Below are positions 56,600 to 64,000 of a stretch of 64,000 nucleotides of DNA, in pieces. Within the stretch, counting starts at the first letter, position 1. Each line of letters starts with the position of its first letter. The notes below the pieces were generated by a model, which saw nothing but the letters and a program-made list of their open reading frames with translations, ran no database searches and was not told the DNA's origin. This stretch comes from Echiichthys vipera (Eukaryota; Chordata; Actinopteri; Perciformes; Trachinidae), in the NCBI GenBank assembly GCA_963691815.1, contig OY829660.1, positions 782,831-846,830 of the forward strand. The letters run 5' to 3'. The translations under genes were made by a program, and so were the position numbers.

Positions 56600-57120
56600 C
56601 CTGTTTTTAACTTTAATTCAACATTAATCTGCATTAAAAACAAAGATACTGACTGAACAACGACTGTTTTATGGTTTAAATCATTAATGTTCATTAAAAC
56701 TTTCATCTTTCTTTAAGCTTTTATGTTAATTTTTATGTTTTTATTCAAAACAAATATTAATTATTAAAGAAAATTCAAATGTGAATCTTGTTTCTGTTCA
56801 GTAGAAAAACTGTAACAACTGTTTTATTTATTTATTTATTTATTTACTGATGAGTTGAATTATTTTAATCTTTGTTGTTTATGATGAAGCAGATTTTTAA
56901 GTTTTTACGCTGAATTAAGTTTTATTTTGTTCTGATTTTGAGTCAAAAGTTCAAACGAGATGAAACAGTTTGATCATTTTTATCAGTTTTTATCACGGTT
57001 TTGTTCAAATGTGCTGAAAAAGTTTAAAAAGTACTGAAATAAAACAAAAAAAAACATGTTTTTAACTTTAATTCAACATTAATCTGCATTAAAAACAAAG
57101 ACACTGACTGAACAACGACT
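56600..57120. other. J22-J23 gap
   Basis: AT-rich with a (TTTA)n run near 56823-56845. No J core. Confidence 0.5.
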
Positions 57121-57309
57121 GTTTTATGGTTTAAATCATTAATGTTCATTAAAACTTTCATCTTTCTTTAAGCTTTTATGTTAATTTGGGTTTTTTATTT
57201 GTAAAAGTTTGGAGTTTTTTTGGTTTTTAATCTTTTCTAATCCAGTAAAACACGGTTAAGACGCTTTATATGAATAATAATTAAGATATATATTTATATT
57301 TAAACTCAC

Positions 57310-57369
57310 TGGGTTCAACGTTTAATCTGGTTCCACGTCCAAAGACGATCTTTCGACCTCCAGAGTTCA
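57310..57369 (-). CDS. TRAJ: J23: TCR alpha joining segment
   Basis: Reads NSGGRKIVFGRGTRLNVEP, donor GTGAGT. Heptamer CACAACA (57370-57376), nonamer ACACAAACT. Close to J17 (GRK for GGK). Confidence 0.9.
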
Positions 57370-57604
57370 CACAACACGAAGCATCACAACACAAACTGAA
57401 CCAAACTCACTCAGAAAAACAGGTTTTTCACGTTTGTGCCGTTTTATTTTCAGACTTTTCCGAATCTTTGGACGCAGTCGACCGTTGTTCTGTTACAGAA
57501 GCTTCTGAACTTAGAGACGGACTCAAAAAGACGTAAATGGTTAAAAATCACTTCTCAAAGTTTCCCAGCTGACGGTTTTTATCATCCGACTCCATTAAGA
57601 CGCT

Positions 57605-57735
57605 AAATGGCGTCCCACAAGGATCCGTGTTGGGACCCATTTTATTTGCTGTCTTTATTAATAACGTGCGTCGTAACGTCACAAATACAGAATTCATCGT
57701 TATGCAGACGACACCGTTGTTTATCGCTCTGCCTC
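57605..57735 (+). mobile_element. LINE reverse-transcriptase palm fragment (motifs B and C)
   Basis: Reads GVPQGSVLGPILFAVFINNV (motif B and onward). About 30 codons later, in another frame, it reads YADDTVVYR (motif C). It is a small frameshifted palm piece. It recurs from 58690 to about 58800 as part of the J24/J26 duplication, there starting inside motif B. Confidence 0.75.
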
Positions 57736-57863
57736 ATCTTTAGAAAGTGCAGTTAAGGAACTTTAATCTGACTTTAACGTGGTTCAGAGAAACATTTCAG
57801 ACTTTTATTATATATATATAGTTTATATTAAATATAATATATATAATTAATATCCGTACTCAC

Positions 57864-57926
57864 GAGGGTGAACGTTTAATCTGGTTCCACGTCCAAAGAT
57901 CGTCTTACTTAAACCTCCAGAGTTCA
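57864..57926 (-). CDS. TRAJ: J24: TCR alpha joining segment
   Basis: Reads NSGGLSKTIFGRGTRLNVHP, donor GTGAGT. Heptamer CACAACA (57927-57933), nonamer ACACAAACT. Its intron side matches that of J26 (offset about 1064 bp). Confidence 0.9.
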
Positions 57927-57989
57927 CACAACACGAAGCATCACAACACAAACTGAACAAAACTCACTGAGTTAAACTGTGATTATTGA

Positions 57990-58500
57990 AAAACTCGTCA
58001 CATTAAATAAAATAAAATCAAAATGAAAAGTTATAAACTAAATGAGCAGAATCGTCCTGAAGTTTGTGTTTTTATATTTATCAAAAATCAAATCACAGAG
58101 TTTCTGTTTTCACACCAAAGACGAGTTAAAACGATTATTTCCTCCGTTTCTTTGTGAACTTTCAGTCTTTGTTTGTAAAAACATCATTAATTTATAATAT
58201 TTCTGCACATTCAATAAAACTTAAAATCATTTCTAACATCTTTAGTTGTTTTTTTATATTTATATGATTTAATGTTTATTGTATTTAATGTTTAAAAGAA
58301 AAATTAAAGTGAAAGTGAAAATCTCTCTGTTCTTTTATGATTATTTAAATGATTTTTAATGATTTTCTTGTTTATTTTGTTTGTTTTTAACTAAAAAAAA
58401 CAAGAAAAGTGTCCTGAGAAACTTTATCATCAATAATAATAATGTAAAATATAAAATAAATAAAATATATAGTTTATATTAAATATAATATGTATAATTA
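57990..58500. other. J24-J25 gap
   Basis: AT-rich, similar in part to 59600-59830. No J core. Confidence 0.5.
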
Positions 58501-58514
58501 ATATCAGAACTCAC

Positions 58515-58574
58515 GAGGGTGAACGTTTAATCTGGTTCCACGTCCAAAGACGATCTTTTGACCTCCAGAGTTCA
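58515..58574 (-). CDS. TRAJ: J25: TCR alpha joining segment
   Basis: Reads NSGGQKIVFGRGTRLNVHP, donor GTGAGT. Heptamer CACAACA (58575-58581), spacer CGAAGCTCAATA, nonamer ACACAAACT. Confidence 0.9.
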
Positions 58575-58927
58575 CACAACACGAAGCTCAATAACACAAA
58601 CTGAACAAACTCACGGAGGAAAACTGACAAATTAATATTATTATTATTATTAATATTAACATTTGACTGTAAATAGTTTCTGAATATTACGTGTTGGGAC
58701 CCATTTTATTTGCTATCTTTATTAATAACGTGCGTCGTAACGTCACAAATACAGAATTCATCGTTATGCAGACGACACCGTTGTTTATCGCTCTGCCTCA
58801 TCTTTAGAAAGTGCAGTTAAGGAACTTTAATCTGACTTTAACGTGGTTCAGAGAAACATTTCAGACTTTTATTATATATATATAGTTTATATTAAATATA
58901 ATATATATAATTAATATCCGTACTCAC

Positions 58928-58990
58928 GAGGGTGAACGTTTAATCTGGTTCCACGTCCAAAGACGATCTTTTGGTTTCCAGCTCCAGTCG
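58928..58990 (-). CDS. TRAJ: J26: TCR alpha joining segment
   Basis: Reads TGAGNQKIVFGRGTRLNVHP, donor GTGAGT. Heptamer CACAACG (58991-58997), spacer TGAAGCTCAATA, nonamer ACACAAACT. Confidence 0.9.
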
Positions 58991-59294
58991 CACAACGTGA
59001 AGCTCAATAACACAAACTGAACCAGAACCATTCAGAAAAACACGTTTTTAACTTTAATTCAACATTAATCTGCATTAATAACAAAGATACTGACTGAACA
59101 ACGACTGTTTAATGGTTTAAATCATTAATGTTCATTAAAACTTTCATCTTTCTTTAAGCTTTTATGTTAATTTGGGTTTTTATTTGTAAAAGTTTGGAGT
59201 TTTTTGGGTTTTTAATCTTTTCTAATCCAGTAAAACACGGTTAAGACACTTTATATAAATAATAATTAATATATATATTTATATTTAAACTCAC

Positions 59295-59354
59295 TGGGTT
59301 CAACGTTTAATCTGGTTCCACGTCCAAAGACGATCTTTTGGTTTCCCGTCGTCA
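59295..59354 (-). CDS. TRAJ: J27: TCR alpha joining segment
   Basis: Reads TTGNQKIVFGRGTRLNVEP, donor GTGAGT. Heptamer CACAACA (59355-59361), spacer 12 bp, nonamer ACAAAAACT. Confidence 0.9.
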
Positions 59355-59399
59355 CACAACACGAAGCTCAGTCACAAAAACTCAGCCAGAAAAACACAA

Positions 59400-60235
59400 A
59401 TTTAACTTTTAATTTAACTTTAAATTAAATTAAAATGCAGATTATGAAGTTTAATGTCGAGTTTATGAAGATACCTTTGTTTTTATCTTGATTCTGATGA
59501 TTTTTGGTTCTTTTTTATTTGTTTTTTTTATTATAAACATAAAAAAACAAACTTCAGGACGAAGCTGCTGCTGTTAATAAAGTTTAAAACTTGTTTTTAC
59601 ATTTTTATTTTATTTTATTTTATTTAACGTGAAGAGTTTCTCAATAATCACAGTTTTTCTGTTTTCACACTAAAGACGAGTTAAAACGATTATTTCCTGA
59701 ACTTTAAATAACTTTTTAAATGACTTTAGTTTGTAAAAACATCATTAATTTATAATATTTCTGCACATTAAACAAACTTAAAATCATTTCTAACGTCTTT
59801 TTGTTTGGTTTTAACTTGTTTCTGATGATTTTTGACATTTGATTTAACTTTAAATCATAATTAAAATGTAAATTATGAAATTTAGTGTAAGTTTATGACG
59901 ATGCGTTTGTTTCTGATCATTTTTTATTATTTTTTATTTGTTTTTTTATTATAAATATAAAAACACAAACTTCAGGACGAAGCTGCTGCTGTTAATAAAG
60001 TTTAAAACTTGTTTTTTTGCTATAAATATGAATTAATATAAAAAAGTAACATTAATTAATAATATTTCTGCACATTAAACAAACTTTAAATAACATTTTC
60101 AGTTTGTTTTTGTTTATTTAAATGATTTAATGTAAAAACTCTATTTTTAAATGTTTTTAGTTCCTTTGATTTTTTAATTTCACGTTTAATCTTTTTGTGT
60201 TTATTTTGAAAAACTAAATAACAATAAAAATAAAA
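59400..60235. other. J27-J28 gap
   Basis: AT-rich with an internal repeat (TTCAGGACGAAGCTGCTGCT at about 59552 and 59971). No J core. Confidence 0.5.
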
Positions 60236-60240
60236 CTCAC

Positions 60241-60303
60241 GCGACTCGACGCTGAGTTTTGTTCCGGAGCCGAACTCGATTTTATCGACGCCTCCGGTTT
60301 TCA
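60241..60303 (-). CDS. TRAJ: J28: TCR alpha joining segment with the best 12-RSS
   Basis: Reads KTGGVDKIEFGSGTKLSVES, donor GTGAGT. Heptamer CACAACG (60304-60310), spacer TCGAGTCTCACG, nonamer ACAAAAACC (60323-60331), a perfect nonamer. Confidence 0.92.
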
Positions 60304-60384
60304 CACAACGTCGAGTCTCACGACAAAAACCTCGACGTGACTTTAAAACATCGCAAAAGTTTCTGACTCGAGTCTGAAAAACGT

Positions 60385-60492
60385 CTTTAATCAGATTTAA
60401 TCAGATTTAAGTGGATTTAAGTGGATTTAAGTGGATTTGATCAGATTTAAGTGGATTTAATCAGATTTAATCAGATTTAAGTGGATTTAACG
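60385..60492. repeat. (ATTTAATCAG/ATTTAAGTGG)n minisatellite
   Basis: Ten-bp units alternating between TCAGATTTAA and GTGGATTTAA. Confidence 0.9.
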
Positions 60493-60729
60493 CGTCTTCA
60501 TCACAGAGATCCTGAAAAACGACGACGTTTACACTTTAAATTCATCAGAAAATCTGATTTTAGACTAAAGTTGATGATGAAATGATAAAAAACTCATTTG
60601 TGAATAATTAATTTACACCAGACGACGTAAACATCATGTGGTCGTTTCATAAAGACTATTTATTCATTTAATTATGTCTCAGACTCTTTAATTTGCTGCT
60701 GTTTTTACAAGTAAAGTCCCAAAATCATG

Positions 60730-61430
60730 GTTAAAGGCGTCCCACAGGGTTCAACACTGGGTCCCGTAACATTTACCTTTAACAGTTTTAACCATGTGGT
60801 CGTTTGTGTTTGTGTGAATTAACCCTTTATTTTGCATTAATTAACAGTTAATGAAGTGAATAGTTAACTTCTAATAATGCATAATTAGTAAGTAAAGGCG
60901 GTAAATCGTGGTTAAGGCGTCCCACAGGGTTCAACACTGGGTCCCCTGATATTTACCTTTAACAGTCTGAACCGTGCGGTCGTTTGTGTTTGTGTGAATT
61001 AACCCTTTATTGTGCATTAATTAACAGTTAATTAATTGAATAGTTAACTTCTAATAATGCATAATTAGTAAGTAAAGTCCGTAAATCGTGGTTAAAGGCG
61101 TCCCACAGGGTTCAACACCGGGTCCCGTAACATTTACCTTTAACAGTCTGAACCGTGTGGTCGTTTGTGTTTGTGTGAATTAACCCTTTATTGTGCAATA
61201 ATTAATAGTTAATTAAGTGAGTAGTAAACTGCTAATAATGCATAATTAGTAAGTAAAGTCTGTAAATCATGGTTAAAGGCGTCCCACAGGGTTCAACACT
61301 GGGTCCTCTGATATTTACCTTTAACAGTTTTAACCGTGTGGTCGTTTGTGTTAATTAACCCTTTATTTTGCATTAATTAACAGTTAATTAATTGTATAGT
61401 TAACTGCTAATAAATGCATAACACTGTGTT
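60730..61430. repeat. Tandem repeat of about 181 bp, four copies, with RT motif B
   Basis: Units start near 60730, 60911, 61092 and 61272. Each reads GVPQGSTLGP on the + strand (GTT-AAAGGCGTCCCACAGGG context), a palm motif B, then AT-rich sequence ending AATAATGCATAATTAGTAAG. Copy 2 has a one-base loss before motif B. Confidence 0.9.
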
Positions 61431-62004
61431 TCTTATAAGTTCTTATTAAAGTCTTATAATCTAACGATAAATGGTTTTTAATGCTGTTATTGTAACTTAT
61501 TTAGTCGTATTTATGTATAATAATGTTAATAAACATCTTAAAAAAGGCCTTTTTCACATTAACTAAAGCACAGAGATCTGGATAGAACCCTTTTTTGTCT
61601 TAATTTAATGTTCTTAACGTGCTATTTTATTATTTAATTATCATTATTTTTTATATTCATTTGAATCATTTATTTTATTTAATGACTAATTTCTATTATT
61701 TACCGACTTATTAATGTTCTCCTTGTGTTTTGCTTGTTAATGACATTTAAAAACTCAATAAATAAAGTTTAGAAAAACATTAAAACGTTGGATAATTAAT
61801 ATTTAAACGTGTGTTTTTCACGTGTTTTACATTTTTCTTTCTCTAATTTTTAATAAAATCCTTTAAAGATTATTTCTGATTTTCTTAAAACATCTTTCTG
61901 TGATAAAATAAACTGAAAAAAATCAGATTTTTGTGTTTAAAAATAACAAATTAAGACTTTAAAAACCTTAAAACGTTGGATAATTAATATTTAAACGTGT
62001 GTTT
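61431..62004. other. Gap before J29
   Basis: Very AT-rich. ACGTTGGATAATTAATATTT occurs at about 61785 and 61973. No J core. Confidence 0.5.
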
Positions 62005-62010
62005 TCTCAC

Positions 62011-62070
62011 CGGCGTCGACGATCAGCAGCGTTCCTCCAGCAAAGACGATTTTATCTGCGGCTCTCGTCG
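62011..62070 (-). CDS. TRAJ: J29: TCR alpha joining segment with FAGG core
   Basis: Reads TRAADKIVFAGGTLLIVDA, donor GTGAGA. The first Gly of FGxG is Ala. Heptamer CACTGTG (62071-62077), spacer 12 bp, nonamer GCCGAAACC. Otherwise sound and in phase. Confidence 0.8.
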
Positions 62071-62117
62071 CACTGTGACGCACGGCTGAGCCGAAACCTG
62101 CTCACACTCGTTATCTT

Positions 62118-62119
62118 TA

Positions 62120-62161
<42 letters not shown>
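62118..62161. repeat. (TTA)n microsatellite
   Basis: About 14 TTA units right of the J29 RSS. Confidence 0.95.
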
Positions 62162-62162
<1 letters not shown>

Positions 62163-62651
62163 ATAAACTAACGCATCTGAAGACGTAGATGATTATAGGA
62201 AACAGGTTGAAGATGATTTAAGAAAAAGACGTTTCGAGCTCAAACTCGAACAACAATCAGACGACAGACGAACTTTTCTGTTTATAAATAATATTATAAT
62301 AATATTATAATAATATTATAAATAATGTGTTTAATATGTTTTAGTGTTTCTGTTTTACCTGAGAGCACGATAAACATGCCAAACATCGTCTGATCTGAAC
62401 GCAGCTGAGCCGAAACTTTCAGCTTTTTGACCATTAAAGTGTTTTTGAATTTTCAGAAATCTGCAGAAATATTTTTCTATATTTTTCTATATTTGCTTGT
62501 TTTTGTTGCTCCGTCTGCAGCCGACTCCTGTTTGCATCAATTTAACTCCACAAACTGAGAATAAACGCAAATAAAATAACAAATAAACGACTTTAATCAA
62601 CAAGTTAAAGCGTGAAACTTTAAATAAATAATAAATAAATCAGATTCTCAC

Positions 62652-62705
62652 CAGATTCAACGCTCAGTTTGGTTCCACCGCCAAAATAAAGGTTGTTATT
62701 ATTCA
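62652..62705 (-). CDS. TRAJ: J30: TCR alpha joining segment, FGGG group
   Basis: Reads NNNNLYFGGGTKLSVES, donor GTGAGA. Heptamer CACTGTA (62706-62712), spacer AAAACCTCTGAG, nonamer ACAAAAACT. First of four tandem J units. Confidence 0.92.
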
Positions 62706-63009
62706 CACTGTAAAAACCTCTGAGACAAAAACTTCTGCTGCTGTTTTTCATTCAAACTGTTTTATTGTTTTTAATGTCGCATTAATTTAAAATCCACCAG
62801 TTTATAATAATGTGAAACACAGAAGTTGTGTTTGTTTTTAAACCTTTAAATAAACATTTGTTTGTTTTCTGCTCGTTTTCACGTCAGTTTGCATCAAAAA
62901 CACTCGACAGAAACGGAAAAAACGCAAATAAAATAACAAATAAACGACTTTAATCAACAAGTTAAAGCGTGAAACTTTAAATAAATAATAAATAAAATCA
63001 GATTCTCAC

Positions 63010-63063
63010 CAGATTCAACGCTCAGTTTGGTTCCACCGCCAAAATAAAGGTTGTTATTCTTCA
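63010..63063 (-). CDS. TRAJ: J31: TCR alpha joining segment, FGGG group
   Basis: Reads KNNNLYFGGGTKLSVES. Heptamer CACTGTA (63064-63070), spacer 12 bp, nonamer GCAAAATCC, weaker than in its sister units. Confidence 0.9.
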
Positions 63064-63464
63064 CACTGTAAAAACCTCTGATGCAAAATCCTGATTATTC
63101 TTCATTATTTTATGTTTTTCAGGCTTTTAATGTTTATTTTTTATTATTTTTTACCCACAATTCACTTTGTTTCCTCACGTTCTTCTTAAACGTTGCAACA
63201 TTAATCATATTTCCTCTGTTTTAAGCTGTAAATGTGTAAAAATCGTGTTTATTGTTCCTGTTTTTCTTATATTTTATATTTCAAACGTTTATATTTTTCT
63301 ATATTTGCTTGTTTTTGTTGCTCCGTCTGCAGCCGACTCCTGTTTGCATCACTTTAACTCCACAAACTGAGAAAAAACGCAAATAAAATAACAAATAAAC
63401 GACTTTAATCAACAAGTTAAAGCGTGAAACTTTAAATAAATAATAAATAAAATCAGATTCTCAC

Positions 63465-63530
63465 CAGATTCAACGCTCAGTTTGGTTCCACCGCCAAAAT
63501 AAAGGTTGTTTCCTGCCTGATTCTGATTCA
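63465..63530 (-). CDS. TRAJ: J32: TCR alpha joining segment, FGGG group, longer CDR3 part
   Basis: Reads NQNQAGNNLYFGGGTKLSV and ends ES, four residues longer than its sisters. Heptamer CACTGTG (63531-63537), nonamer ACAAAAACT, donor GTGAGA. Confidence 0.92.
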
Positions 63531-63788
63531 CACTGTGAAAACCTCTGAGACAAAAACTTCTGCTGTTTTTCATTTAAACTGTTTAATTTCACTTTAATGT
63601 CGTTTTATATTAAAGTCACGTATTTGAATCAGCTGTTTGTTTGTTTTCTGCTCGTTTTCACGTCTGTTTGCATCAATTTAACTCGACAGAAACGGAAAAA
63701 ACGCAAATAAAATAACAAATAAACGACTTTAATCAACAAGTTAAAGCGTGAAACTTTAAATAAATAATAAATAAAATCAGATTCTCAC

Positions 63789-63842
63789 CAGATTCAACGC
63801 TCAGTTTGGTTCCACCGCCAAAATAAAGGTTGTTATTCTTCA
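63789..63842 (-). CDS. TRAJ: J33: TCR alpha joining segment, FGGG group
   Basis: Coding sequence identical to J31. Heptamer CACTGTA (63843-63849), spacer 12 bp, nonamer ACAAAAACT, so its RSS is closer to consensus than that of J31. Confidence 0.92.
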
Positions 63843-64000
63843 CACTGTAAAAACCTCTGAGACAAAAACTGCACTGATGCAAAAATCCTGATTATTCTTC
63901 ATTATTTTATGTTTTTCAGGCTTTTAATGTTTATTTTTTATTATTTTTTTACCCACAATTCACTTTGTTTCCACACGTTCTTCTTAAACGTTGCAACATT

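Larger units (their letters stand above)
41358..63842 (-). other. TRAJ array: overview
   Basis: Thirty-three J segments or relics, numbered J1-J33 outward from TRAC. In a sound J the coding start abuts a heptamer beginning CAC (+ strand), then 12 bp, then a nonamer near ACAAAAACC; the frame has F-G-x-G; and exactly 34 nt after the first base of the Phe codon lies a GTGAGT-like donor, phase 1, matching TRAC exon 1. I judged each J by these four tests. J1, J3, J9 and J12 fail. J5 and J29 pass all but the FGxG core. Confidence 0.9.
62560..64000. repeat. Tandem J30-J33 units
   Basis: J30, J31, J32 and J33 are spaced 358, 455 and 324 bp apart. They share the same donor-side block (AAATAACAAATAAACGACTT and TCAACAAGTTAAAGCGTGAA) and the same RSS. 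The array continues to the window edge and probably beyond. Confidence 0.9.

Noticed and set aside
62385..62415. Leader exon of a - strand V segment (MFGMFIVLS)
   Set aside because: No V exon follows within the next kilobase on that strand; a J relic or chance is more likely.

Overview
The window is vertebrate DNA, almost certainly from a teleost fish, and holds part of the T-cell receptor alpha (TRA, or joint TRA/TRD) locus. The evidence is ten Ig-type V segments with split leaders and 23-type recombination signals, about thirty short J segments with 12-type signals, and one TRAC constant gene whose membrane exon carries the TRAC-type motif LFLKTVVFNVLMTLRL. The interspersed repeats (tRNA-derived SINEs, L2-like LINEs, pogo-like DNA elements) and the heavy load of simple repeats also fit a fish.

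Layout. (1) 1-16.8 kb: nine apparently intact V segments (V1-V9) and one truncated V (V10), all on the + strand, separated by LINE fragments and minisatellites. V1+V2 are duplicated as V3+V4, and V7 is duplicated as V9. (2) 16.8-37.9 kb: no host gene recognised. This stretch is transposon debris, a 52-bp minisatellite (19.1-20.2 kb), a hexamer-repeat region with a 1.47-kb tandem duplication (21.9-25.8 kb), a terminal-inverted-repeat element present twice, a SINE, a 69-bp minisatellite of about 55 copies (30.87-34.64 kb) and a decayed LINE 3' end. (3) 37.9-40.5 kb: TRAC on the - strand. Three coding exons and a 3'UTR exon are separated by introns swollen with tandem repeats; the stop codon is formed across the last splice. 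(4) 41.3-64 kb: the TRAJ array on the - strand, numbered here J1-J33 outward from TRAC. Most have F-G-x-G, a splice donor in the right phase and a 12-RSS; four are broken and one in-phase J has a non-canonical core.

How it works. V coding ends and J coding ends both have their RSS on the right-hand side, so V-to-J joining must invert the DNA between them. This brings V, J and TRAC onto one strand. All nine V RSSs have the perfect heptamer CACAGTG, while J heptamers keep CAC but vary after it.

The most interesting points are the near-identical cassette at the 3' end of V segments from different families (end of framework 3, RSS and about 65 bp beyond), a V subfamily with Tyr at the first conserved Cys position, J segments disabled in visibly different ways, a local concentration of small reverse-transcriptase palm fragments among the J segments, and a 14-bp ETS/AP-1 motif array 3' of TRAC. 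Nothing here was checked by database search; numbering of V and J is local to this answer.
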